Below are positions 34,562-43,058 of a DNA stretch of 64,000 nt, one piece after another. The notes beneath the pieces were generated by a model. It had not been told where the DNA came from, did no database searches, and saw only the letters and a program-made list of their open reading frames with translations. The stretch's first letter is position 1; each line of letters starts with the position of its first letter. Source of the DNA: Cellulomonas persica. Lineage in GTDB: Bacteria > Actinomycetota > Actinomycetes > Actinomycetales > Cellulomonadaceae. Where the stretch lies: the NCBI RefSeq assembly GCF_007989825.1, contig NZ_BJUA01000003.1:62001-126000 (forward strand). The letters run 5' to 3'. Made by a program: the position numbers and the translations under genes.

Positions 34562-36688
34562 ATGGTCGACATGACCGAGCCCGGCCGCCTCGACGAGCCG
34601 TCCGAGGCGCAGGCAGCGCTGGCGGCACTCACCGCGCGGTACGAGACCGACCGGCTGCGATGGCAGCTCGCGGTGAGCGCAGGCGGGGTCGGCAGCTTCG
34701 ACTGGGACCTGACGACCGGTCGGCTCGACTGGGACGACCAGCTGCTCGAGATCTTCGGCGTGAGCCGCGAGGAGTTCGGCAGCACGATCGAGGCGTTCCA
34801 GGCGCTCGTCCACCCCGATGACGTCCCGCGCGTGCAGGAAGCGCTCGGGGCGGCGATCGAGAACGCCTCGTCGTACGTCGCGGAGTACCGCGCGGTGCGC
34901 GGCGACGGGACGATCCGGTGGGTCAAGGCACGCGGGCTCGTCCTGGCGGGGCCCGACGGGCGCGCCGTCCGGCTCCTGGGTGCGGCGTACGACACGACGA
35001 CCGAGCACGACGCCGAGGCACGCGTCGACCGCGTGCTCGAGACGATGCCCGGAGCGTTCTTCCTGCTCGACGACGAGTGGCGGTTCTCCTACGTCAACTC
35101 CGCAACGCAGCAGCTCCTCGGGATGCCGCGCGACGAGCTGCTCGGCGCCGTCATGTGGGACCTGTTTCCCAAGGCCGCCGGAACGGAGTTCGCGGAGAAC
35201 TACCGCGGGGCCGCGGCCGACGGCAAGCCGCGCGCGTTCGAGGCGTACTCGCCGACGCTGAGGCGCTGGTTCGAGGCGCTGGCGTGGCCGGGTCCGGACG
35301 GGCTGTCGGTGTACCTCGACGACGTGACGGCTCGCCACGCGGCGCAGGAGGAGGCGCGCGCGGCGCACGAGCTCGCCCAGGCCTCGTCGCGGCGGCTCGC
35401 GCTGCTCGCGGCTGTCAGCGACGACCTGAGCTCGACGCTCGAGACCGAGGAGGCGGTCCGCCGCCTCGCCGGGCACATCGTGCCCGCGTTCGGCACGTGG
35501 TGCCTCGTGACGATGTCCGAGGACCACCGCCAGCTGCGCGACATCGCCGCGTGGCACCACGACCCGGCGCTGCGCGAGACGGTCACGACCTACGCGTCGC
35601 TGCGGATCAACGCGCTCTCGGCCGACTCCTACCTGTTCCGTGCGCTGCGCACGGGTGAGCCCGTGATCGTGCCGGACGCGACCGAGTCGATCGGCCGCGT
35701 GCTGACCGGCTCCGCGCGCGACGTGCTGCGCGAGCTCGCGCCGCGCACCGCGTACGCCGTCCCGATGCGCGCACGCGAGCGCACGGTCGGGGCGATCACG
35801 CTGTTCCTCGACGAGGACAACCCGGACCTCGCCCCCGAGGACGTGACGCTGCTGGTCCAGCTCGCCGACCGCGCGGGCATGGCGCTCGACAACGCCCGGC
35901 TCTACCAGGGCCAGCGGGACATCGCGGTCGGGCTCCAGCGCTCGCTGCTCGCGGCACCCGCGCAGCCCGACGACCTGGACGTCGTCGTGCGGTACGTCGC
36001 GGCGGCCGAGGCGGCTCAGGTCGGCGGCGACTGGTACGACGCGTTCGTGCAGCCCTGCGGGCACACCGTCGTGGCGATCGGCGACGTCATGGGGCACGAC
36101 ACGCCCGCCGCAGCCGCCATGAGCCAGCTGCGCACGCTGCTGCGCGGGATCGCGCACACCTCCGACGGTGCTCCCGCGAAGGTGCTGAGCGACCTCGACT
36201 CGGCGACGAGCGCGCTGCGCATCGACGCGATGGCCACCGCGGTGCTGATGCGGCTCGAGCAGAGCGACGAGCAGCGCGCGCAGGGGACCACGACTCTGCG
36301 TTGGACCAACGCCGGCCACCCGCCCCCGGTGCTCATCGCGGCCGACGGGACGGTGTCGCTGCTCGAGAGCCGACCGTACGAGCTCGTGCTCGGCCTGGAC
36401 CCCACCACGACGAGGACCGACCACACGCTCGAGGTGCCGCGCGGGTCGACCGTCGTGCTCTACACCGACGGGCTCGTCGAGCGGCGCGGGGAGAACCTGC
36501 GCGCGAGCATCGACGGCCTCCTCGCGGCCGTGCGCGACGCGCTGCCGCTCGCCGAGCCTCCTGCTGGCTCGGTCTCCCTGCTCGACGTGGAGCGCCTGGT
36601 CGACGAGCTGCTCGAGCGGCTCACCCCGGGCGGCGCGCCCGACGACGACGTCGCCCTGCTCGTCGTCCACCTCAAGCCGCAGACCTGA
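34562..36688 (+). CDS. PAS-PAS-GAF-PP2C (SpoIIE/RsbU-type) signalling phosphatase
   Basis: 708 aa. ATG behind AGAGGGG (an upstream GTG in frame at 34547 is possible). PAS domain 1 at about 35-150 (WDLTTGRLDWDDQLLEIFGV, EYRAVRGDGTIRWVKARG), PAS 2 at 160-270 (FFLLDDEWRFSYVNSATQQLLG), GAF at 285-445, and PP2C at 475-705 with GGDWYDAF, GDVMGHDTPAAA, TNAGHPPP, LYTDGLVERR and DDDVALLV. All metal-binding Asp are present. It should dephosphorylate an anti-sigma antagonist in partner switching; neither partner is in the window. No membrane segment. Confidence 0.92.
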   Translation: MVDMTEPGRLDEPSEAQAALAALTARYETDRLRWQLAVSAGGVGSFDWDLTTGRLDWDDQLLEIFGVSREEFGSTIEAFQALVHPDDVPRVQEALGAAIENASSYVAEYRAVRGDGTIRWVKARGLVLAGPDGRAVRLLGAAYDTTTEHDAEARVDRVLETMPGAFFLLDDEWRFSYVNSATQQLLGMPRDELLGAVMWDLFPKAAGTEFAENYRGAAADGKPRAFEAYSPTLRRWFEALAWPGPDGLSVYLDDVTARHAAQEEARAAHELAQASSRRLALLAAVSDDLSSTLETEEAVRRLAGHIVPAFGTWCLVTMSEDHRQLRDIAAWHHDPALRETVTTYASLRINALSADSYLFRALRTGEPVIVPDATESIGRVLTGSARDVLRELAPRTAYAVPMRARERTVGAITLFLDEDNPDLAPEDVTLLVQLADRAGMALDNARLYQGQRDIAVGLQRSLLAAPAQPDDLDVVVRYVAAAEAAQVGGDWYDAFVQPCGHTVVAIGDVMGHDTPAAAAMSQLRTLLRGIAHTSDGAPAKVLSDLDSATSALRIDAMATAVLMRLEQSDEQRAQGTTTLRWTNAGHPPPVLIAADGTVSLLESRPYELVLGLDPTTTRTDHTLEVPRGSTVVLYTDGLVERRGENLRASIDGLLAAVRDALPLAEPPAGSVSLLDVERLVDELLERLTPGGAPDDDVALLVVHLKPQT

Positions 36689-36731
36689 TCCCGCGGGAGC
36701 CGGCGCCGCAGAGCGACGCGGCAGCTCGCGG

Positions 36732-37307
36732 TCAGCGCCGAGGCGCGTCGGTCGCGTCGACGCCGTCGAGCCCGAGGAGCCTGCGCCCGGCCGACCGGAT
36801 CGCCCGCTCGAGGACGTCGTCGTCGAGCGCGAGCACGTCCGGGTCGACAGCCGGCCCCACGAGCCCGGACAGGAACATCGCGGCACCGACGAGCGTGCCC
36901 CCGTCGGCCTGGGGCCCGGCGAGCGTGGCGCGCAGGCGGTCCCACAGCCCCGTGTGCGCCGCGGACCGCCGCCCGAGCTGCGCAGCGGCGACGTCCCGCA
37001 GCACCACCGAGTACAGCGCGCGGTGCTGCACCGCCTGCCGGGCCAGGCCGTCGACGAGCAGCGCCGCGCGCTGCGGCTGCGGGTGGCGCTCGACCTCGTC
37101 GAGCAGCTCGGCGAAACCGGCGAACGCCGGCGCGAGGACGGCGTGCACCACCGCGTCCTTCGTGCGGAAGTGGTAGTACACCGCCGCCTTCGTGACGCCG
37201 AGGTCGTCGGCGATCATCTGCAGCGACGTGCCGGCGACCCCGTGCCGGGCGAACAGGCGCAGCGCGGAGGCGACGAGCCGCTCCGGCGCGGCGTCTCCGC
37301 GCGGCAC
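36732..37307 (-). CDS. TetR-family transcriptional regulator
   Basis: 191 aa, GTG start one base after the stop of the epimerase gene. HTH at about 10-55: LVASALRLFARHGVAGTSLQMIADDLGVTKAAVYYHFRTKDAVVHAVL is the classical TetR segment. The C-terminal domain has QHRALYSVVLRDVAAAQLG. It sits second in an operon whose promoter region holds a perfect palindrome (38367-38388), so autoregulation together with the oxidoreductase is likely. Confidence 0.88.
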   Translation of the reverse strand: MPRGDAAPERLVASALRLFARHGVAGTSLQMIADDLGVTKAAVYYHFRTKDAVVHAVLAPAFAGFAELLDEVERHPQPQRAALLVDGLARQAVQHRALYSVVLRDVAAAQLGRRSAAHTGLWDRLRATLAGPQADGGTLVGAAMFLSGLVGPAVDPDVLALDDDVLERAIRSAGRRLLGLDGVDATDAPRR

Positions 37308-37308
37308 G

Positions 37309-38292
37309 TCAGGCGGTCCGCGGGTGCTGCATGCACCACTGCAGCGACTCGCGGATGGCGGCGGGCACGTCGTCGGGCTCGATGCCCAGCACCGCGCTGA
37401 GGGCCGGGTCGCTCACCGCGGCGCGGTCCTGGAAGCGCGCCGAGTCCGGCAGGTGGATGCCGTGCTCGACCCCCGCGGCGGCGGACTGCTCGTCCGCCTC
37501 CTGGTACGCGGGCAGCATCGCCTCGAGCGGCACGACGACGACGTCCTTCGGATCGCGGCCGAGCGCCTCGCAGCACAGCTGGTGGAGCTCGAGGTAGGTC
37601 AGGTCGTACGCGTTGATGGGGTAGCGGCCGCCGTGCTCACCGTGCTCCATCGCGCCGACCGCGGCCTGCGCGACCTGCCGGACCGTGACCGACGACGTCG
37701 ACCCGCCGAGCACCGCGACCGGGCCCGCCTGCGCGGCGTCCATGTCGAGGAACATCTGCCACAGGGGTCGCTGACCCGGGACGAGCCCGAAGATGTACGG
37801 CAGGCGCAGCGTCATGACGTCCATCGCGCCCTCGCCCTCGAGGCAGGCGACCTCCTCCTGCAGCAGGCGGGTCCGCGGGTAGCCGTTGCGCCCGCGGTAG
37901 TCCAGGTCCGGCCACTGCTCGGCCCATTCGGCGGTGTACGAGCCGTAGAGCACGAACCTGGCCACGCCCGCCTCGCGGGCAAGACGCGCGACGCGCTGGG
38001 TCGGTACGACGTTCGCCTCGTAGAAGAAGCGGGCTGCGGGGGCCGACGGGATCGTGCGCTCGTCGGCGCCGATCGCGTAGAACACGGCGTGCTTCCCGCG
38101 CAGGAGCGCCAGGACGTCCGCGTCGGACATCGCGGTGACGTCACCCCAGTGCGCGTCGACCTCGGACGGCAGGAACGACTCGCCCTCGACGGGGAGCGAG
38201 AGCGTCGAGACGCAGTAGCCGCGGGCCAGCAGCTCGAGCGAGGTGTGGTAGCCCAGCAGGCCGGTGCCGCCCAGGACGAGGGTGGAGTTCAT
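37309..38292 (-). CDS. NAD-dependent epimerase/dehydratase-like protein (extended SDR)
   Basis: 327 aa. Rossmann motif LVLGGTGLLGYH (N-terminal), then HAVFYAIGADER, a strand with LYGSYTAEW and the YPRTR segment in the usual YxxxK place: Tyr is followed by Pro-Arg-Thr-Arg, so the catalytic Lys is an Arg here. C-terminal substrate domain 180-325. The modified active site suggests a binding or reductase role other than epimerase. Transcribed with the TetR gene from a promoter with a 22-bp palindrome. Confidence 0.8.
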   Translation of the reverse strand: MNSTLVLGGTGLLGYHTSLELLARGYCVSTLSLPVEGESFLPSEVDAHWGDVTAMSDADVLALLRGKHAVFYAIGADERTIPSAPAARFFYEANVVPTQRVARLAREAGVARFVLYGSYTAEWAEQWPDLDYRGRNGYPRTRLLQEEVACLEGEGAMDVMTLRLPYIFGLVPGQRPLWQMFLDMDAAQAGPVAVLGGSTSSVTVRQVAQAAVGAMEHGEHGGRYPINAYDLTYLELHQLCCEALGRDPKDVVVVPLEAMLPAYQEADEQSAAAGVEHGIHLPDSARFQDRAAVSDPALSAVLGIEPDDVPAAIRESLQWCMQHPRTA

Positions 38293-38366
38293 GGTCGCCT
38301 CTTCGGGGAGTCGTCGGTAGGTGTGGCCAGGCTAGACCTGCAGGTGAAGGCGCCCCCGGGAGCAAA

Positions 38367-38388
38367 GTCCTAGCCGATCGGCTAGGAC
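38367..38388. promoter_or_regulatory. Perfect 22-bp palindrome, probable TetR operator
   Basis: The half GTCCTAGCCGA is followed directly by its exact complement, giving a gapless 22-bp palindrome, 75 bp before the epimerase ATG. A TetR dimer encoded in the same operon is the obvious candidate ligand. Confidence 0.75.
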
Positions 38389-38500
38389 GTCCGGGCCCCT
38401 CGTCCGGTGCCGCGACGCTCGTCTCGTCGTGGGGACGGCGACGGTCTGCGTCTCCTCGACGCTCGCGACGGGATATCGCAGGCTGCGCATGGCGTTGCAA

Positions 38501-38530
38501 TGACGCCAACATGGTGTCACAGTGGCGTCA
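38501..38530 (+). promoter_or_regulatory. Repeated half-sites overlapping the RHH-gene start
   Basis: TGACGCCA-ACA-TGGTGTCA (38501-38519) is an 8-bp inverted repeat with one mismatch; a further TGGCGTCA at 38523-38530 repeats the right half 11 bp on and ends on the A of the ATG. A related TGGCGTTG is at 38490-38497. TTGCAA at 38495-38500 and CACAGT at 38518-38523 are a 17-bp-spaced promoter candidate, giving a leaderless message. Confidence 0.6.
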
Positions 38531-39033
38531 TGCAGATCGCGCACCATGTCGAAGAGCTCCAGCGGCAGCTCGTGGCCGCCGGCGCGGCCGGAGACGCCGA
38601 GGCGCAGGAGCGCGCCGAGCGGCTCGTCACCGCGCTCGAGCCCGCCGCACGGCTGGCGATCCTCGAGGTCCTGTCCGAGGCCGCGGGGGAGATCACGCGC
38701 GAGCTCGCCCCGGGCTCGGTCGACGTGCGCCTGCGTGGCCGTGAGGTGCAGTTCGCCGTCACGATGCCGACCCTCGACGACGCTGCAGGACGGGTGCCCG
38801 CCGCAACGCCGGCGGCGCCCGTGGCGGACGCAGGCGACGAGGCCGACGACGGCTCGACGGCGCGCACCACCCTGCGCCTGCCGGAAGGCCTCAAGGTCCG
38901 CGCCGAGGCCGCAGCCGCCGCCGAGGGGATCTCGCTCAACACCTGGCTCGTGCGCGCCGTCGGCCTCGCGCTCGAACCGCGCCGCACGGTGCGCGAGTCG
39001 CGCGGCTCGTCGTTCACGGGGTGGGTCCGGTGA
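38530..39033 (+). CDS. Ribbon-helix-helix regulator with N-terminal helical domain
   Basis: 167 aa. The N-terminal part (1-60) is helical and leucine-rich (VEELQRQLVAAGAAG; LAILEVLSEAAGEITREL), then a short beta segment (VDVRLRGREVQFAVTMP) and an acidic linker. Residues about 115-153 (RTTLRLPEGLKVRAEAAAAAEGISLNTWLVRAVGLAL) form a HicB/Arc-type ribbon-helix-helix. ATG without Shine-Dalgarno. It overlaps the DUF4097 gene by 4 bp. The repeated half-sites over its start codon suggest autoregulation. Confidence 0.78.
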   Translation: MQIAHHVEELQRQLVAAGAAGDAEAQERAERLVTALEPAARLAILEVLSEAAGEITRELAPGSVDVRLRGREVQFAVTMPTLDDAAGRVPAATPAAPVADAGDEADDGSTARTTLRLPEGLKVRAEAAAAAEGISLNTWLVRAVGLALEPRRTVRESRGSSFTGWVR

Positions 39034-39881
39034 CCACGTTCGCGTTCGACGGGCCCGCGCAGGTCCGCGTCGAGATCCAGATGGGCCGGATCGACGTCGT
39101 CGCGAGCGGCCGCACCGACGTCGAGGTGCGCGTGAGCCCGTCGAACCCCCAGCGGGGCGGCGACCGGTCGGCCGCGAACGGCGTCAAGGTCGAGCGCGTA
39201 GGCGACCGCGTGCTCGTGACCGGCCCGTTCCGGCTCGCGATCTTCGGGCCCGGCGACTCGGTCGACGTGGTCGTCGAGGTGCCCGAGGGCTCGCACGTCG
39301 AGACCGCCAACAAGTACGGCAGCACCCACCTGGCCGGTCGCCTGGGCGTGGTCCGGGCCGATGTCGCCTACGGCGAGCTCGCGGTCGACTCCGTCGAGCG
39401 GCTGACCGTCTCCGGTGGGCACGGCGAGCTGCGGATCACGGACGTCACAGGTGACGCCGAGGTGGGCTTCAAGTCCGGCTCGGCGTGGCTGGGCCGCGTC
39501 GGCGGGTCGTTGCGGCTGACCGGCTCCGACGGCCCGGTGGTCGTCGAGGCGGTCGCCGGCCCCGCGGAGGTGGCCTCGTCGAGCGGGTCGATCGAGCTCG
39601 GCACGCTCGGCGCTGGAGCCACGATCCGGTCGGCCTACGGCAAGGTCCGCGTGCGTGACGCGGTGCGCGGTGTGCTCAAGGTCGACGGCTCCTACGGGAA
39701 CGTCCGGGTCGGTGTCCGCCGCGGCACCGCGGTGTGGCTCGACGTCGCCTCCCGGCACGGTGCGGTCCGCACCGAGCTCACCGACGACGCGGGTCCGCAG
39801 CCCGACGAGGAGACGCTCGAGGTGCACGTCCGCACGGGCTACGGCTCCATCACCGTCGACAGGTACGACCCCCAGCTCTGA
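39030..39881 (+). CDS. DUF4097-type beta-helix (putative adhesin) protein
   Basis: 283 aa from the GTG overlapping the upstream stop. A repeated right-handed beta pattern covers most of it: KYGSTHLAGRLGVVRADVAYGELAVDSVERLTVSGGHGELRITDVTGDAEV, continuing with GSIELGTLGAGATIRSAYGKVRVRDA and YGNVRVGVRRGTAVWLDVASRHGAVR. No signal peptide or anchor is seen, so it is probably cytoplasmic despite the name. In many actinobacteria such proteins lie between a small regulator and a DrrAB transporter, as here. Confidence 0.82.
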   Translation: MTTFAFDGPAQVRVEIQMGRIDVVASGRTDVEVRVSPSNPQRGGDRSAANGVKVERVGDRVLVTGPFRLAIFGPGDSVDVVVEVPEGSHVETANKYGSTHLAGRLGVVRADVAYGELAVDSVERLTVSGGHGELRITDVTGDAEVGFKSGSAWLGRVGGSLRLTGSDGPVVVEAVAGPAEVASSSGSIELGTLGAGATIRSAYGKVRVRDAVRGVLKVDGSYGNVRVGVRRGTAVWLDVASRHGAVRTELTDDAGPQPDEETLEVHVRTGYGSITVDRYDPQL

Positions 39882-39911
39882 CCTCCACCCCTGACGAGAG
39901 GACGTGTCGCC

Positions 39912-40859
39912 ATGACCTCGGCCATCGCGATCCACGCACTGCGCAAGTCGTTCGGCACCGACGTGGTGCTCGACGGGATCGACCTCGACGTCGCCGCCGG
40001 CACCGTGTACGCGCTGCTCGGTCCCAACGGCGCGGGCAAGACGACGACCGTGCACATCCTGTCCACGCTCCTGGCGCCCGACTCCGGCGAGGTCCGCATC
40101 GCGGGGCACGACGTGGTGCGGGAGCCTGCCGCCGTGCGCGCGGCCATCGGGCTCACAGGACAGTTCTCGGCCGTCGACGGGCTGCTCACGGGGGAGGAGA
40201 ACCTGCAGCTCATGGCCGACCTGCGCCACCTCGGTCGCAGCGAGGGCCGGCGCCGGGTCGCCGAGCTCCTCGAGCGGTTCGACCTCGTCGACGCCGCGCG
40301 CAAGCCGCTGGCGACGTACTCCGGCGGCATGCGACGCCGCCTCGACCTGGCGATGACGCTCGTCGCCCGCCCGCAGATCGTGTTCCTCGACGAGCCCACC
40401 ACGGGCCTCGACCCGCGCAGCCGCGCCGAGATGTGGCGGGTCGTCCGTGAGCTCGCCGCGGCCGGTACGACGATCCTGCTCACGACCCAGTACCTCGACG
40501 AGGCCGACGAGCTGGCCGGCCGGATCGCGGTGCTCGACCACGGCGTGATCGTCGCGGAGGGAACCCCCGCCGAGCTCAAGCGGCTCGTGCCGGGTGGCCG
40601 CATCCGTCTCGAGTTCGACGACCCGACGGTCCTGCGCGCGGCCGCGGTGGCACTCGGCTCGGGCGAGCCCGACGACGAAACGCTCGCCCTTGAGGTCGCC
40701 AGCGACGGCAGCCTCGCCTCGCTGCGCGACGTCATGGACCGCCTCGACCGCGACGGCGTCGAGGCGCGCTCGCTCACCATCCACACACCCGACCTCGACG
40801 ACGTGTTCTTCGCCCTGACCGGCCACGACGTCGACGCACGAGAGGGGGTCGCGTCATGA
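39912..40859 (+). CDS. ABC transporter ATP-binding protein, DrrA type
   Basis: 315 aa. Walker A GPNGAGKTTT (about 38-47), signature YSGGMRRRLDLAMTLV, Walker B IVFLDEPTTGLDPRSR and H-loop TTQYLDEADELAGRIAVLDHG. The C-terminal 85 residues are the extra DrrA regulatory domain ending FALTGHDVDA. ATG behind GAGAGGACG, 30 bp after the DUF4097 gene. Forms an exporter with the next gene; substrate unknown. Confidence 0.92.
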   Translation: MTSAIAIHALRKSFGTDVVLDGIDLDVAAGTVYALLGPNGAGKTTTVHILSTLLAPDSGEVRIAGHDVVREPAAVRAAIGLTGQFSAVDGLLTGEENLQLMADLRHLGRSEGRRRVAELLERFDLVDAARKPLATYSGGMRRRLDLAMTLVARPQIVFLDEPTTGLDPRSRAEMWRVVRELAAAGTTILLTTQYLDEADELAGRIAVLDHGVIVAEGTPAELKRLVPGGRIRLEFDDPTVLRAAAVALGSGEPDDETLALEVASDGSLASLRDVMDRLDRDGVEARSLTIHTPDLDDVFFALTGHDVDAREGVAS

Positions 40860-41638
40860 GCGCGATCGGCTTCACCGACGCGCGCATCATGCTGCGCCGG
40901 AACATCCGCCATGCGATGCGCTACCCGATGATCGCGTACCTCATCGCGCTGCCCGTCGTCTTCCTGCTGCTCTTCGTCTACGTCTTCGGCGGGACGATGG
41001 GCGCCGGGCTGCCGACCAGCGGCACCGACTCCTACCTGCAGTACGTCGTGCCGGGTGTCCTGCTGCTGACCGTGGCCGGGGGCGTCACGGGTCCCGCGAT
41101 CTCCGTTGCGCAGGACCTGAGCGAGGGCATCATCACGCGCTTTCGCACCATGAACATCGCTCGCTCCGCGGTGCTCGGCGGGCACGTGCTCGGCAACCTC
41201 ATCCAGCTCCTGCTCGCTACGGTCGCGGTCACCCTCATCGCGGTGCTCATGGGGTTCCGCGCTCCCGCCGGCCCGTGGGGCTGGCTCGGCGCCGCCGCGC
41301 TGCTCGCGCTGGTCAGCTACGCGCTGTGCTGGCTGGGCGTCGCGTTCGGCGTCTACGCGCGGGGAGTCGAGAGCGCGAGCAACCTGCCGATGCCCATCAT
41401 GATCCTGCCGCTGCTCGGCAGCGGGTTCGTGCCGACCGAGTCGATGCCGTCGTGGATGCAGTGGTTCGCCGACCACCAGCCGTTCACGCCGTTCATCGAG
41501 ACGCTGCGGTCCCTGCTGTTCGGCACCCCGGTCGGGTCGAACGCGTGGCTGAGCCTCGCGTGGATCGTCGTGATCGGCGTGGGCGGCTGGCTCTGGGCCC
41601 GGCGCCTCTACGAGCGCAAGCCCCTGCGCACCGCGTGA
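40856..41638 (+). CDS. ABC-2 type permease, DrrB type
   Basis: 260 aa with six membrane segments. Start YPMIAYLIALPVVFLLLFVYVFGGTMG, then YLQYVVPGVLLLTVAGGVTGPAISVAQDLSEGIITRFRTMNIARSAVLGGHVL (the ABC-2 motif), and PLLGSGFVPTESMPSWMQWFADHQPFTPFIETLRSLLFG. Overlaps the ATPase by 4 bp. It is the channel half of the DrrAB-like pump. Confidence 0.92.
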   Translation: MSAIGFTDARIMLRRNIRHAMRYPMIAYLIALPVVFLLLFVYVFGGTMGAGLPTSGTDSYLQYVVPGVLLLTVAGGVTGPAISVAQDLSEGIITRFRTMNIARSAVLGGHVLGNLIQLLLATVAVTLIAVLMGFRAPAGPWGWLGAAALLALVSYALCWLGVAFGVYARGVESASNLPMPIMILPLLGSGFVPTESMPSWMQWFADHQPFTPFIETLRSLLFGTPVGSNAWLSLAWIVVIGVGGWLWARRLYERKPLRTA

Positions 41639-41760
41639 GGCCGGCCGGTCCGGCTGACGCCCGTCGACCCGCCCGACCCCGCGGAGCGGACGCCGGCCGA
41701 TCGGCTGGGGCGGGTCCCTGGTCCTGACGCCGAGGTCGCGCCGGGACGTAGCGTGCGGAC

Positions 41761-42774
41761 GTGGACCAGTCCGCGCCCCGTCCGAGCACGCACGACGCGA
41801 TCGCGACGAGCGAGTACGCGATGTTCGGCCCGTGGGTCGACGAGGTCACGTGCGACGACGAGCTGCCCCGGCTGTACCGGTCGTACCCGGTCGACTTCGC
41901 CGCGGCGGACCTCGTGCTGAAGGTCCCGCGCAACATCGCGCGGCGCGACGCGAGGCCCGACATGGACCTGTACGACCACGTCGTCGTCCTCGAGCCCGAG
42001 CGTCTGACGGTCCTGTGCCGCGTGACCGGACGCCGAGACCCGGGCGGGCGGGAGCGACCGGTGCCCGGTGGCGCCAGGCCCGCGTACGAGGTGACGACCA
42101 CCGCGCTCGTGGACGTCGTCGCCGTGCACGACGTCGTGAACATGCTGGACGCGTCCCTGACGGTGCACCGGGCCGACGGGACACGCGTCACGCTGCGGTA
42201 CAGCGGCTCGGCGCGGGCGAACGTCGACCGGCTCATCCACCTGCTGCGCGCCTCGCTGGCGGGGGACGAGCCCAGCCCGACGGGGCGCGCGCTGCTCACG
42301 GCCGTCGCCGCGCGAGGCGTCCCCGATCAGCAGGTCGACGTGGGCGCGGCGGACCTGTCGTTGCGCAGCGACTACCTCGCGGTGGCCCGCCGCAGCCCGC
42401 AGCTGCGGGCCTGGGCCTGGCACGGGCGTCGCGTCGTGCCGCCGTCGGGCAGCGGGGTGCGCACCGCGGTGCGCCGTCTCATGCACGCGGTCTCGCCCAT
42501 GACGCTGCACGGTGCGGTCGTCGCGGGTGACGAGCGCGTGCTCGAGGTCTTCGGGCGTCACGACTGGCTCGTGCGGGGCGCCGCGCCGGTGCACTCGTCG
42601 TCCCGTCTCGTGGTGCCGCTCGCGCGGCTGCGGGGCGTCCAGGTCGAGCCCGACGCCGACTACGCGGGCGCCGAGCGCGTCACGTTGCTGCTGGGCGGCG
42701 GCACCGTCGAGTTCGTCGTCCCGTCCGGCTCGGACGCGCACGTCCTCGCGCTCGCGACCAGCGGCGCGGGCTGA
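41761..42774 (+). CDS. Hypothetical protein
   Basis: 337 aa, soluble, with no recognised domain. It starts with GTG; a TAGCGT box at 41749-41754 leaves 6 bases before it and no Shine-Dalgarno is present, so a leaderless transcript is likely. The protein has a Tyr/Trp-containing N-terminal half (SYPVDFAAADLVLKVPRNIARRDARPDMDLYDHVVVL) and a strand-rich C-terminal half (SSRLVVPLARLRGVQVEPDADYAGAERVTLLLGGGTVEFVVP), which look like two repeated PH-like halves. A terminator hairpin follows. Confidence 0.65.
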   Translation: MDQSAPRPSTHDAIATSEYAMFGPWVDEVTCDDELPRLYRSYPVDFAAADLVLKVPRNIARRDARPDMDLYDHVVVLEPERLTVLCRVTGRRDPGGRERPVPGGARPAYEVTTTALVDVVAVHDVVNMLDASLTVHRADGTRVTLRYSGSARANVDRLIHLLRASLAGDEPSPTGRALLTAVAARGVPDQQVDVGAADLSLRSDYLAVARRSPQLRAWAWHGRRVVPPSGSGVRTAVRRLMHAVSPMTLHGAVVAGDERVLEVFGRHDWLVRGAAPVHSSSRLVVPLARLRGVQVEPDADYAGAERVTLLLGGGTVEFVVPSGSDAHVLALATSGAG

Positions 42775-42777
42775 GGC

Positions 42778-42808
42778 GACGGTCGTGCGCCGGGGGCGTA
42801 CGACCGTC
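42778..42808. terminator. Hairpin terminator between convergent genes
   Basis: GACGGTCGT (42778-42786) pairs with ACGACCGTC (42800-42808); inner GCGCC/GGCGT extends the stem to 14 bp with a GGG loop. It overlaps the stop of the RHH gene. Confidence 0.7.
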
Positions 42809-43058
42809 AGCCCGCGTCGTCGGACGACGGCGGTCGCCCGGGACGCCGCGGCGGCCGGGCGTCTCGCGGCATGCGGTCCGCCTCGGTCAGCGCCCGCCGC
42901 AGCAGCAGGTCGACCTGGGCGTTGAGGGAGCGCAGGTCGTCGGCCGCCCACCGCGCGAGCGCGTCGTGCACCGCGGGGTCCAGCCGCAGGAGCACGGACT
43001 TGCGCTCACGCCGGGCGGGCGTGGCCCGGTCCGGCGTGAGCGCCTCGTCGTCCGTCAC
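42807..43058 (-). CDS. Small ribbon-helix-helix protein
   Basis: 83 aa from a GTG overlapping the SPFH stop (GTGA). RHH core at about residues 17-55: RKSVLLRLDPAVHDALARWAADDLRSLNAQVDLLLRRAL, the pattern of Arc/FitA-type DNA-binding proteins. The tail is basic and Pro/Arg-rich. It is co-transcribed with the SPFH gene; the palindrome upstream of that operon (44051-44067) is a natural target. Confidence 0.82.
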   Translation of the reverse strand: MTDDEALTPDRATPARRERKSVLLRLDPAVHDALARWAADDLRSLNAQVDLLLRRALTEADRMPRDARPPRRPGRPPSSDDAG

